64,000 nt of DNA from Cupriavidus cauae (GTDB lineage Bacteria; Pseudomonadota; Gammaproteobacteria; Burkholderiales; Burkholderiaceae). The stretch lies in assembly GCF_008632125.1 (NCBI RefSeq), contig NZ_VWRN01000017.1, forward strand, positions 97,935 to 161,934, in the 5' to 3' direction. The notes under the pieces were generated by a model. The model saw only the letters and a program-made list of their open reading frames with translations, was not told where the DNA came from and did not search any database. The position numbers and the translations under genes are program-made. How positions within the stretch are numbered: the stretch's first letter is position 1; each line of letters starts with the position of its first letter. Shown one piece after another: positions 1 to 8,462 of this stretch.

Positions 1-1
1 C

Positions 2-640
2 GAGGCGCCGATCGGCAAGCTGTTCCAGGACGGCCGCGGCTTCAGCACCGTGATGTTCTGGGTCGCGTTCTTCATGTGCCTGTTCATGGTTTACGCGCTG
101 AGCTCGTGGCTGGCCAAGCTGATGGCCAGCGCCGGCTACAGCCTGGGCTCGGCGCTGACCTTCGTGCTGGTGCTGAACTTCGGCGCGATGATCGGCGCGG
201 TCGGCGGCGGCTGGCTGGCGGACCGCTTCAATATCAAGCACGTGCTGGTCGGCATGTACGCGCTGGCGGCGGTATCCATCACCTTGCTCGGCTACCCGGT
301 GCCGACGCCGGTGCTGTTCGTGCTGGTGGGCCTGGCCGGTGCGTCGACCATCGGCACGCAGATCGTGACGTACGCCTATGCCGGCCAGTTCTATCCGATG
401 GCCGCGCGCGGCACCGGCATCGGCTGGGCCTCGGGCGTCGGCCGCAGCGGCGCGATCCTCGCCCCGATCGTGATCGGCATGCTGGTCGGCATGGCGCTGC
501 CGCTGCAGCAGAACTTCGTCGCCATCGCGATTCCGGCCGTGATCGCCGCGCTGGCGGTCTCGATGATCGACCATCGGCGTTCGGCCTCGGCCAGTCACCA
601 GGCGGCGCTGCGCGCGCCGGCGCCGTCCGTGCAGAAGTAG
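2..640 (+). CDS. MFS transporter, C-terminal part (AAHS-like)
   Basis: This gene is open at the left edge of the window, so only about 212 C-terminal residues are visible. They contain roughly six hydrophobic segments, a central MFS motif-A-like loop (GGWLADRFNIKH) and a Gly/Ala-rich helix around RGTGIGWASGVGR. That combination is typical of aromatic-acid:H+ symporters of the AAHS family. It would be an inner-membrane proton-coupled importer of an aromatic or related carboxylate; the substrate is not readable from this fragment. A strong rho-independent terminator follows about 55 bp after the stop, so it ends its transcription unit. Confidence 0.85.
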   Translation, partial: EAPIGKLFQDGRGFSTVMFWVAFFMCLFMVYALSSWLAKLMASAGYSLGSALTFVLVLNFGAMIGAVGGGWLADRFNIKHVLVGMYALAAVSITLLGYPVPTPVLFVLVGLAGASTIGTQIVTYAYAGQFYPMAARGTGIGWASGVGRSGAILAPIVIGMLVGMALPLQQNFVAIAIPAVIAALAVSMIDHRRSASASHQAALRAPAPSVQK

Positions 641-695
641 CGGCGCGGGGCCGCAGAGATATGCGGCCCTGAAACACGCGATCCCGAAATACCCG

Positions 696-727
696 ATCCC
701 CAGGGCACTCCACCCTGGGGATTTTTT
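696..727 (+). terminator. Rho-independent terminator after the MFS gene
   Basis: A 10-bp perfect stem (ATCCCCAGGG / CCCTGGGGAT) with a 7-nt loop runs directly into six T residues. Confidence 0.85.
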
Positions 728-840
728 GCGCCCCGGATTTGTGCCGGACGCGTGCGGCGACTACTCTGGAGTTTCATCGCAAAACGGCGGCCGACATGGC
801 GCCGTTTTCCTTTCGAGATGCCTGAAAAGGAGCCCGGCAC

Positions 841-1794
841 ATGACCACGCCTGTCACCCCGCCTGTCGCCTCACCGCCCACCCTTGTCCCGCACCTTTGG
901 TACGACAAGGAGGCCGTCGAAGCGGCGCGCTTCTATGTATCGGTATTTCCGGAGTCGGCCGTCGATTTCGTCGGTCAGATCCGCAATACGCCGTCCGGCG
1001 ATTGCGATCTCGTGCGGTTCACGCTATGGGGCCAGCCCTTCATGGCGATCTCGGCGGGACCGATGTTCCGCTTCAATCCGTCGATCTCCTTCTTCGTGCT
1101 GTTCGATCCGGGCCGCGATCCGCAGGCGCGCGAACGGCTGGATGCCATGTGGGACAAGCTGGTCGATGGCGGCCAGGCGCTGATGCCGCTGGACGCCTAC
1201 CCCTTCAGCGCGCGCTTCGGCTGGATACAGGACCGCTACGGGCTGTCCTGGCAATTGATGCTGACCGATACGTCGAGCGAATCCCGGCCGCCGATCGTGC
1301 CGGCGCTGATGTTCACCGGCGATGCCTGCGGCAAGGCCGAGGCGGCGGGCGAGTTCTGGCGCGAGATCTTCCCGGATTCGCAGGCGGGGCAACTGGTCCG
1401 CTATGGGCCCGGCATGGAACCGAATCCGGCGGGCTCGGTGATGTTCTCCGACTTCCGGCTCGGCAATACGTGGATGGCGGCGATGGACAGCGGCTACCCG
1501 CACGGCTTCGCCTTCAACGAGGCCATCTCGTTTGTCGTGCCGTGCGAGGACCAGGCGAGCATCGACCATTACTGGTCAAAGCTCTCCGCGGTACCCGAAG
1601 CGGAGGTGTGTGGCTGGTGCAAGGATCCGTTCGGTGTCTCGTGGCAGATCGTGCCGGCGGAGATGGACACGCTGATGCGTTCCGGCGACCAGGCGGGCAT
1701 CGACCGGCTGGTTCAGGCCCTGCTGCAGATGAAGAAGCTGGACGCGGCAGCGCTGCGCTCGGCCTTCGAGGGAACGGGGAGCAGCCGGCCGTAA
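841..1794 (+). CDS. PhnB-like VOC family protein, two-domain
   Basis: A 317-residue soluble protein made of two repeats of the PhnB/3-demethylubiquinone-methyltransferase-like fold. The first half contains LVPHLWYDKEAVEAARFY and the second contains IVPALMFTGDAC, and each half ends with a GLSWQ / GVSWQI strand typical of this branch of the VOC superfamily. The molecular function of PhnB-like proteins is mostly unknown and no metal-ligand set is obvious. The start is supported by an AAGGAG ribosome site about 10 bases upstream. It is transcribed alone, between the terminator at 696-727 and the MFS gene at 1998. Confidence 0.8.
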   Translation: MTTPVTPPVASPPTLVPHLWYDKEAVEAARFYVSVFPESAVDFVGQIRNTPSGDCDLVRFTLWGQPFMAISAGPMFRFNPSISFFVLFDPGRDPQARERLDAMWDKLVDGGQALMPLDAYPFSARFGWIQDRYGLSWQLMLTDTSSESRPPIVPALMFTGDACGKAEAAGEFWREIFPDSQAGQLVRYGPGMEPNPAGSVMFSDFRLGNTWMAAMDSGYPHGFAFNEAISFVVPCEDQASIDHYWSKLSAVPEAEVCGWCKDPFGVSWQIVPAEMDTLMRSGDQAGIDRLVQALLQMKKLDAAALRSAFEGTGSSRP

Positions 1795-1997
1795 GACGGC
1801 ATGCAGGCAAGACCGCAAGGCCCACGGAACATTTGAAACATATACCGAACATGGGAAACGGGACGCCCCAAGGCCCGGAATTCCAGCGTCCTTAAAGATA
1901 TAACAATAAGTCATTTGGATCAGCGATCGTGCTGGCGTAGCATTCGCCGCGCCGCCGCCCCTCCCGGCGCGCGGCGCATGCTCCCATCACGATCCCC

Positions 1998-3464
1998 ATG
2001 TCCGTCGACCTCACCCTCTCCCCTGCCGAAGCGCAACAGGCGGCCGCCACCGCCGCTCCACCCAACAAGGCCGTCATCCGCTCCGCCGCCGATGTCTCGC
2101 AACTGGTCAACCAGGGCGGCGCCCAGGCCAGCAATGCGCGCATGGTGGTCGCGATCGCGCTGGGCGGCGTGTTCCTGGACGCCTACGACCTCGGCGCGCT
2201 GGCCTTCGGCCTGAAGGACGTCACCCGCGAATTCAACCTGACGCCGGCCGGCACGGGCATGGTCGCGTCGGCGATCACCTTCGGCGCCATCGTCGGCGCG
2301 TTCCTCGGCGGCTATTTCACCGACCGCATCGGCCGCTATCGCGTCTTCATGGCCGACATGCTGTTCTTCGTGGTGGCGGCCATCGCCTGCGCGCTGGCAC
2401 CGAACGAATACGTGCTGGCCGGTGCCCGCTTCGTGATGGGCCTGGGCGTCGGCATCGACCTGCCGGTGGCGATGGCGTTCCTTGCCGAGTTCTCCAAGCT
2501 GCAGGGCCGCGGCAACAAGGCCTCGCGCGTGGCGATGTGGTGCCCCACCTGGTATGCGGCGATCTGCGTGTCGTATCTACTGGTGCTGCTGTGCTACGCG
2601 GTCCTGCCCGAGTCGCACAGCGGGCTGCTCTGGCGCATCATCCTCGGCTTCGGCGCGGTGCCGGCGCTGGTCATCATCGCGGTGCGCAGCAAGTACATGA
2701 GCGAATCGCCGGTGTGGGCCGCCAACCAGGGCGACCTTGAAGGGGCCGCGCGGATCCTGAAGCGGTCCTATGGCATCGACGCGGTGGTTGCACCCGACGC
2801 GGTGGCCAAGCCCGCCAAGCGCGCCGCGTCCTGGGGCAACTACGCGGTGCTGCTGCAGGGCGTCTATCGCAGCCGCACGGTGCTGGCGACGATCATGTCG
2901 ATCGCTTCGTCGTTCGCCTACAACGCGGTCGCCTTCGGCCTGCCGGTCATCATCGCCAGCTTCCTGGCGCAGACCATGCTGAACACGATCCTGATCTCGC
3001 TGGCGCTGAACCTGCTGTTCGCCTTCGTCGGCGGACTGATCGGCGTGCGGCTGGTGCCGCGGGTCGGCGCGTGGAAGCTGACCGTGGTCGGCTACGCGTT
3101 CCAGCTGGCCGCGCTGGTCGGCCTGGCGCTGGTCGGCAAACCGGACGGGGTCAGCGAAGTGGTGGCGGCGATCGCGCTGCTGGCCGTGTTCCTGCTGGGC
3201 CAGGGCTTCGGTCCGGGCGCGCATACGATGACCTATGCCTCGCTGAGCTACCCGACCTCGCTGCGCGGCGTGGGCGTGGGCTTCAACCAGACGCTGATGC
3301 GCGCCAGCTCCACGCTGTCGCTGTTCCTGTTCCCGGTGCTGGCCGCCGCGCTGAGCACCAAGGTGTTCTGGGTCATCGCGCTGGCGCCGCTGGCCGGCCT
3401 GCTGGCGCTGCTGGCGATCCGCTGGGAGCCGGCGAACTACGACGTGGACGCCGAGGACTTCTGA
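1998..3464 (+). CDS. MFS transporter
   Basis: A 488-residue inner-membrane permease with about 12 transmembrane segments. After a hydrophilic N-terminus of about 45 residues it has the acidic TM1 segment GVFLDAYDLGALAFGL, followed by MFS motif A (GGYFTDRIGRYR). The arrangement fits the sugar-porter/AAHS-type part of the major facilitator superfamily, where TM1 acidic residues are used in proton coupling. Substrate unknown; an organic acid or aromatic compound would suit the neighbouring genes. It has its own terminator (3514-3543) and is a single-gene unit. Confidence 0.85.
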   Translation: MSVDLTLSPAEAQQAAATAAPPNKAVIRSAADVSQLVNQGGAQASNARMVVAIALGGVFLDAYDLGALAFGLKDVTREFNLTPAGTGMVASAITFGAIVGAFLGGYFTDRIGRYRVFMADMLFFVVAAIACALAPNEYVLAGARFVMGLGVGIDLPVAMAFLAEFSKLQGRGNKASRVAMWCPTWYAAICVSYLLVLLCYAVLPESHSGLLWRIILGFGAVPALVIIAVRSKYMSESPVWAANQGDLEGAARILKRSYGIDAVVAPDAVAKPAKRAASWGNYAVLLQGVYRSRTVLATIMSIASSFAYNAVAFGLPVIIASFLAQTMLNTILISLALNLLFAFVGGLIGVRLVPRVGAWKLTVVGYAFQLAALVGLALVGKPDGVSEVVAAIALLAVFLLGQGFGPGAHTMTYASLSYPTSLRGVGVGFNQTLMRASSTLSLFLFPVLAAALSTKVFWVIALAPLAGLLALLAIRWEPANYDVDAEDF

Positions 3465-3513
3465 TCGGACTAGGGGCCGGCCACGCCGGACCAGCCTGTC
3501 GAACAATCCAGGA

Positions 3514-3543
3514 GGGAGAACGCGTACTGCGTTCTCCCTTTTT
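3514..3543 (+). terminator. Rho-independent terminator after the MFS gene
   Basis: A perfect 10-bp stem (GGGAGAACGC / GCGTTCTCCC) with a 5-nt loop and five T residues, 50 bp past the stop codon. Confidence 0.85.
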
Positions 3544-3545
3544 GC

Positions 3546-3623
3546 TTTGTGGGTCCTTTGTGGGTCCTTTGTGGGTCCTTTGTGGGTCCTTCGTGGTCGC
3601 CTCGACCTTTGTGGTCGCCTTGA
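3546..3623 (+). repeat. Tandem 11-bp repeat (TTTGTGGGTCC) x4 with degenerate extension
   Basis: Four exact head-to-tail copies of TTTGTGGGTCC occupy 3546-3589. Two diverged 17-bp units built on TTNGTGGTCGCCTNGAC follow to about 3623. The array sits directly behind the terminator and in front of the LysR gene. No ORF or dyad symmetry is associated with it, so slippage-generated DNA is the simplest reading. Confidence 0.9.
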
Positions 3624-3703
3624 CTTATCGTTCTCGATACAGGATATTTGATCCATCTTCATTCCTGAATTGAGAACGGCGCGAGACACCGCGCCGCATC
3701 CGG

Positions 3704-4591
3704 ATGGAACTGGCCGAACTGGAAATCTTCCGCGCCGTGGCGCAGGAGCAGAGCGTCACGCGGGCCGCCCGCGCGCTCGATCGCGTGCAATCGAACGTCA
3801 CCACGCGCATCAAGCAGCTCGAGGACAGCCTCGGCGTGACGCTGTTCCAGCGCGACAGCAAGCGCATGACGCTGACCGCCGAAGGGCAAAAGCTGCTTGG
3901 TTATGCGGAGCGGCTGCTGGCGCTGGCCGAGGAAGCGCGGCAGGCGATGCGGCACGACGTGCCCACCGGCAAGCTGCGGCTCGGCACCATGGAAAGCGCC
4001 GCGGCGGCCCGCCTGCCAAAGCCGCTGGCCCGCTATCACGCAAGCTATCCGCTGGTCGACGTCGAGATCCGCACCGGCACCGCGCAGGCGCTGGCCGATG
4101 CGGTCGCCTTGCATCAGCTCGACTGCGCGATCGTCGCCCATCCTGGCACCGGATCGCCGCGCCAGCTGTCGATGGAGGACATGGCGCCCGGGCTCGAAGG
4201 CACGTTCCTGTTCACCGAGGAACTGGTGCTGGTGCTGCCGGCCAGCCATCCGCGCGTGCGCCGGCCGCAGGACGTCAGGCTGCGCACGCTCGCCGGCTTT
4301 TCGCGCGGCTGCACCTACCGCCGCTGCGCCGAGGAATGGCTGGCGCAGGCCGACGAGGCCCTGCGCCGCAACCTGACCGTGCGCGAAATGCCCTCCTATC
4401 ACGCGATCCTGGCCTGCGTCAGCGCGGGCTCGGCCTTCGCCATCTTGCCCAAATCGCTGCTGGCGCTGCATGGCGACAGCGACGACTTCCACACCGTGCC
4501 GGTGCGCGCCGCGCATACCTTCCTGGTCAAGCGCGCCGGCTTCACCACCGCCGCCTACGAAGCATTGCTGCACGAGCTGCGCCAAGGCTGA
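3704..4591 (+). CDS. LysR-family transcriptional regulator
   Basis: A 295-residue LysR-type regulator. Residues 1-60 form the winged HTH ([18 protein letters not shown], then [18 protein letters not shown], and [15 protein letters not shown]). The rest is a periplasmic-binding-protein-like effector domain. LysR proteins usually activate an adjacent gene in response to a small metabolite. Here the gene is co-directional with the nitronate monooxygenase gene 26 bp downstream, so the two are probably co-transcribed rather than divergent. Confidence 0.9.
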   Translation: MELAELEIFRAVAQEQSVTRAARALDRVQSNVTTRIKQLEDSLGVTLFQRDSKRMTLTAEGQKLLGYAERLLALAEEARQAMRHDVPTGKLRLGTMESAAAARLPKPLARYHASYPLVDVEIRTGTAQALADAVALHQLDCAIVAHPGTGSPRQLSMEDMAPGLEGTFLFTEELVLVLPASHPRVRRPQDVRLRTLAGFSRGCTYRRCAEEWLAQADEALRRNLTVREMPSYHAILACVSAGSAFAILPKSLLALHGDSDDFHTVPVRAAHTFLVKRAGFTTAAYEALLHELRQG

Positions 4592-4617
4592 GCGGCCCGA
4601 TCCCGAAGGAGCATCCG

Positions 4618-5736
4618 ATGACCCCCTCTTCCGTTGAATCTTCCGCTGAGAACGGGCTGCTGGCCCGGCTCGGCATGTCGACGCCGATCATCCAGGCCCC
4701 GATGGCGGGCGTCAGCACGCCGGCGCTGGCCGCGGCCGTTTCCAACGCCGGCGGCCTCGGCTCGCTCGGCGTCGGCGCGATGAACGCCGATGCCGCACGC
4801 CAGGCTATCCGCGACACGCGCGCGCTGACCGATCGCCCCTTCAACATCAACCTGTTCTGCCATGTGCCGGCGCAGGCCGATGCGCAGCGCGAACGCGGCT
4901 GGCTCGACTACCTGGCGCCGCGCTTCGCCGAATTCGGCGCGACCCCGCCGGCCTCGCTGCGCGAGATCTATCGCAGCTTCGTCGCCGACGAGGCCATGTA
5001 CGAGATGGCGCTGCAGGAAAAGCCCGCGGTCGTCAGCTTCCACTTCGGTCTGCCGGACCAGGCATGGATCGATGCGCTGCGCGAGGCGGGTATCGTGCTG
5101 CTGGCCTCGGCGACGACGATCGCGGAAGCGCGCAAGGTGGAAGCGGCCGGCATCGATGCCGTGGTCGCGCAGGGCGTCGAGGCCGGCGGCCATCGCGGCG
5201 TGTTCGATACGCAGGGCTTCGACGAGGGCCTGGGCACGATGGCGCTGGTCCGGCTGCTGGTGCGCAAGACCGGCCTGCCGGTGATCGCGGCGGGCGGCAT
5301 CATGGACGGCGCCGGCATCGCGGCCGCGCTGGCCCTGGGCGCGACAGCGGCGCAGCTCGGTACCGCGTTCGTGGCATGCCCCGAGACGGTGGCCGATGCC
5401 GCGTATCGCGAAGCGCTGCTGGCGGAGCAGACGCGTCCCACCACGCTGACGCGCGCCATCTCCGGCCGCGCCGCGCGCGGCTTCGTCAATCGCTTCACCG
5501 AACTGGGCGTCGCGGCCGATGCGCCGCCGATTCCCGATTACCCGATCACCTATGACGCCGGCAAGGCGCTGCACGCCGCCGCCAAGGCGGCCGGCAGCGC
5601 GGACTTCGCCGCGCAATGGGCGGGCCAGGCGGCACCGTTGGCGCGTTCGATGCCGGCGGCGGAACTGGTGGCGACATTGAATGCCGAGCTGGACGACGTG
5701 CTCGGGCGCCTCGGTGCCATGGCACGTGCGGGGTAA
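4618..5736 (+). CDS. Nitronate monooxygenase (NMO class)
   Basis: A 372-residue FMN-dependent TIM-barrel enzyme of the nitronate monooxygenase/2-nitropropane dioxygenase family, which oxidises alkyl nitronates (for example propionate 3-nitronate) to aldehyde or keto acid plus nitrite. Visible signatures are the N-terminal [19 protein letters not shown] strand, the catalytic-histidine motif GVEAGGHRG, and the FMN phosphate-binding [11 protein letters not shown] and [10 protein letters not shown] segments. A GAAGGAG ribosome site precedes the ATG. It probably shares a transcript with the LysR gene upstream. Cytoplasmic detoxification of nitro compounds is the likely role. Confidence 0.88.
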   Translation: MTPSSVESSAENGLLARLGMSTPIIQAPMAGVSTPALAAAVSNAGGLGSLGVGAMNADAARQAIRDTRALTDRPFNINLFCHVPAQADAQRERGWLDYLAPRFAEFGATPPASLREIYRSFVADEAMYEMALQEKPAVVSFHFGLPDQAWIDALREAGIVLLASATTIAEARKVEAAGIDAVVAQGVEAGGHRGVFDTQGFDEGLGTMALVRLLVRKTGLPVIAAGGIMDGAGIAAALALGATAAQLGTAFVACPETVADAAYREALLAEQTRPTTLTRAISGRAARGFVNRFTELGVAADAPPIPDYPITYDAGKALHAAAKAAGSADFAAQWAGQAAPLARSMPAAELVATLNAELDDVLGRLGAMARAG

Positions 5737-5786
5737 CGGGACTGCACGGCGATTCCCCGGGGGACATCGGGTTGCGTTGGGGGGCG

Positions 5787-5876
5787 GGAGTCATCGGTGC
5801 TGGAGTTATCGGTGCTGAAGTCATCGGCGCGGGCTTAACCGGTGCGGGCATCCTTGGTGCGGGAATCGTTGGGCGC
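5787..5876 (+). repeat. Degenerate 15-bp tandem repeat x6
   Basis: Six head-to-tail 15-bp units of the form GGNNTNNTCGGTGCN run without gaps. The first two differ at one base. In one frame the array would encode a run of GxxGA pentapeptides, but that frame has no credible gene around it: it overlaps the ends of the NMO gene and the next CDS. I read it as intergenic repeat DNA. Confidence 0.75.
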
Positions 5877-5901
5877 GTGAGTCATTGCTACCATTGCACG
5901 C

Positions 5902-7338
5902 ATGTCCCTGCCGCTGCCGCCACCGCCCGCCCTGCTCGACGACACGCTGCGCACCGTAGCACGCCGGTATCGCCTGCCGGCGATCGGCGCCGTATCGGAA
6001 CGGATCCACGAGGCCAGTCCGGCGACGGCGCTGGCGGTGACCATCGAGCAGGCGCGCCTCGCCCTCGCCAACGGCGAAATCCCGGGCGCCGCACTGAAAC
6101 ATCTGTTCGTCGAATCGCTCGCGCGCATGGTGCGGGAAGCGATCCGGCCGGATGCGGGCGACCCGGCTTTCCAGGCGATGGTCCTTCGGCATCGGGTGCC
6201 CCAGGTGCACGAGTACGCATCGCTGGCGGCCCGTGCCGAGCAGGACCGCAGGCTGGTGCTGGCTGCCGTCAACGCGGTGGCCCACCCGAACAAACCGCAG
6301 CGAGGCGCTTCGGGCCCGCAGCGTGAGGCCATGACACATCTCCACGCGGCGGCCTCGGCCTCCTCGTGGGCGGCGCTGCACGATACGGTTCGACGCCTGC
6401 TCGCCATGCCGGCGATCTCGAACGAGGTGCCGAACGCAGCGCCGAACGCAGCCCCGCTGCAGCCAGCCTTGGCGCAATTGCTGGACAGCCCCGCACTGGA
6501 ACGCTTGCGCCAGCTCGAAGCGCTGAGCTCGGATGCGCAGGTCCGCCAATATCGCTCGCTATGGGACCGGCAAGGTCCTCGCTCGGGAACCGCCACCGCG
6601 ACGGCGCAGGGCGCTTCCTCGCGGCAGCGCGGGGCCGCCGCCGAAGCGCTGGCCGCGCAGGCGCTGCGGGCGTTGGCACAGCGGCTCAACGACGCGGAGG
6701 GAACGTCGGCGCCTTACCGCGTGGTGACTTCGATGCGCGTGCCGGCGTCGCTGCCGGCCAGCCACGAGCGAGCCAAGACCGAATGGGATGCGGTATTGCT
6801 CAGGCAGGCCAACACGGAAGATGAGGCCGACGACGAAACACCGGCCTGGGACGTCTGCCTGCTCGTCGAAGCCAAGGCTTCCGTGGATGCCGCCACGACG
6901 GATCTCCCTCGCTTGCTGCGCGGCTTGCGCCTGCTCGCCCATGCCGAGCAACACGTCACGTATGCATTCCAGACGGAACAAGGCACCGTGCGCCTGCGTG
7001 GCGCGTCGCTGAGCGCGCTGCCGACCGACGAGGCGGGCCTCGCCAGCAAGGTCCTGTATTGCAGCGACGCGCCGGCCGAATCCCATCCACGCGTGCTGAG
7101 CGCTGCGAGCCGGATGCAGCTGCTGTCGGCACCGGCCACGCTCGAATTCGCCAGCAAGCTGATCGAAACGCAGCAGGCGGAAGCGCGGGACCTCGAGCCG
7201 GTCTGGCATCAACTGCTGGAATCGCCGCAGTGGAGCGCCGTGCTGAATCAATACCGGGCGCTGCGGCGCGTACGCGAATTGATGGTCCACGCGGACGACC
7301 TGCTGGCCGCGATCGGCGACACGGGCCAACGCGCCTGA
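5902..7338 (+). CDS. Conserved hypothetical protein with PD-(D/E)XK-like motif
   Basis: A 478-residue cytoplasmic protein that I cannot place in a named family. The first 230 residues are mostly helical and Ala/Leu-rich. From about residue 235 a mixed alpha/beta region follows, with E294-W-D296 on one predicted strand and E323-A-K325 on the next (context LLVEAKAS). The D...ExK spacing is what the PD-(D/E)XK nuclease core looks like, so a DNA-processing role is possible; this is motif reading only. No signal peptide or membrane segment is present. Its last 13 codons lie in the first unit of a three-copy repeat that runs past the stop codon. Confidence 0.6.
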   Translation: MSLPLPPPPALLDDTLRTVARRYRLPAIGAVSERIHEASPATALAVTIEQARLALANGEIPGAALKHLFVESLARMVREAIRPDAGDPAFQAMVLRHRVPQVHEYASLAARAEQDRRLVLAAVNAVAHPNKPQRGASGPQREAMTHLHAAASASSWAALHDTVRRLLAMPAISNEVPNAAPNAAPLQPALAQLLDSPALERLRQLEALSSDAQVRQYRSLWDRQGPRSGTATATAQGASSRQRGAAAEALAAQALRALAQRLNDAEGTSAPYRVVTSMRVPASLPASHERAKTEWDAVLLRQANTEDEADDETPAWDVCLLVEAKASVDAATTDLPRLLRGLRLLAHAEQHVTYAFQTEQGTVRLRGASLSALPTDEAGLASKVLYCSDAPAESHPRVLSAASRMQLLSAPATLEFASKLIETQQAEARDLEPVWHQLLESPQWSAVLNQYRALRRVRELMVHADDLLAAIGDTGQRA

Positions 7339-7425
7339 TACCTGCTGACGGCGATCGGCGACACGGATCAACGCGCCTGATACCCTGCTGGCCGCGATCG
7401 GCGACACGGGCCACCGTGCCTGATG
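7300..7425 (+). repeat. Imperfect ~42-bp tandem repeat x3 over a gene 3' end
   Basis: Three units of 41-43 bp (CCTGCTGGCCGCGATCGGCG... ending CGCCTGATA) begin at 7300, 7341 and 7384. The first contains the last codons and TGA of the 478-residue gene; the other two are non-coding echoes with a few substitutions. It looks like recent amplification of a gene terminus. Confidence 0.85.
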
Positions 7426-7432
7426 ATCGATT

Positions 7433-7457
7433 GGATCCCGCTGCGATAGCGGGATCC
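7433..7457. terminator. Hairpin between convergent genes (possible bidirectional terminator)
   Basis: A perfect 10-bp stem (GGATCCCGCT / AGCGGGATCC) with a 5-nt loop lies between two convergent genes. It has no T tract on either side, so it may stabilise 3' ends rather than terminate on its own. Confidence 0.45.
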
Positions 7458-7467
7458 GCGCCGATCC

Positions 7468-8437
7468 TTATTCCGGCTGAATGCCGGCCTGCTTCACCAG
7501 CGCCGCCCAACGATCGACCTCGCCGCGCAGCCTGTCGCCCAGTTGCGCGGGCGACGAGGCCTTCAGCTCGATGCCCTGGCTATCCAGCCGCGCCTTGGTC
7601 TGAGGACTGGCCAGCGCCGCCCGCACCTCGTCCCCCAGCCGGGTAACCACGGTCGACGGCGTCCGTGCCGGTGCAACGATGGCCCACCACTGGCTGATCT
7701 GCAGCGCCGGCAGTTTCGCCTCGGCGGCGGTCGGCACATTCGGTAACGCGGCAATGCGTGCCGGTCCGGTGACCATCAGCGCCGTGATCTTGCCCGCGCC
7801 AAGCAGACTGCTGCCGCTCGCCAGCGTGGCGAAATGGCCGGCGACCAGTTGCGACGAGACATCGGTAAGCGCGGGCGCGGAGCCGCGGTAGGGCACCGCA
7901 TCGATCGGGATGGTGGCCTGCGCCTCCAGCATCTTGGCCGCCAGATGGCTGATCGTGCCGTTGCCGCTCGTGGCCAGTTGCAGCGGTTTGCCCTGTTTGC
8001 GCGCATCGGCAAGGAAGCGCTGAGCCTCCCCGGGCCGATAGCGGGTGCTATCCGCGAACAGCACCAGCGGCGATTCGCCGAGCAACGAGACGGGCGTGAA
8101 ATCGCGCAGCAGATCGTATGGCATCTGGCGGAACACCGACGGCGCCACCGTATGGGCCAGTTCGATGACGCCCAAGGTGTAGCCGTCCGGGGCCGCCTTT
8201 GCCACGGCCTCGGCGCCGATGCGGCCCGAGGCCCCTGCCCGGTTCTCGACGACCACGGGGCTGGCCCATCGATTCGCTCATCCGCTGCGCCACGGCGCGC
8301 GCCAGCGCATCGGTGCTGCCGCCCGCGGCCCAGGGCACGACGAGGCGAATGGGTTTTTCCGGATAGGCCGACATTGCCGCGGGGGCATGGGCGGTGAGGC
8401 AGATTGCGAGGGAGGCGAGCAGATAGGGCAGCGTCAT
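7468..8437 (-). pseudogene. Bug/TctC-family periplasmic binding protein, frameshifted
   Basis: This gene encodes a Bug-type solute receptor (signal peptide, then YPEKPIRLVVPWAAGGSTDALAR) but its reading frame breaks near codon 58. The N-terminal part reads to SESMGQP; the expected continuation VVVENRAGASGRIGAE is in another frame and runs on uninterrupted to the stop at 7468. The break coincides with a GGGG run at 8257-8260 (plus strand), where three G would restore one continuous frame of about 322 residues, the usual family length. Either the gene is inactivated or the run carries a sequencing error. A tripartite carboxylate transporter would need TctAB partners, and none are present. The substrate is unknown. 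Confidence 0.8.
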
Positions 8438-8462
8438 GGGAACACTCCAGCCTGTATGAGGG

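Noticed and set aside
3546..3623. Tandem repeat considered as CRISPR
   Set aside because: Units are 11 bp, have no spacers and no cas genes are nearby.
5616..6326. Long open frame spanning the 15-bp repeat
   Set aside because: It overlaps the ends of the NMO gene and the 478-residue gene in another frame, has no ribosome site and no family character outside the repeat.
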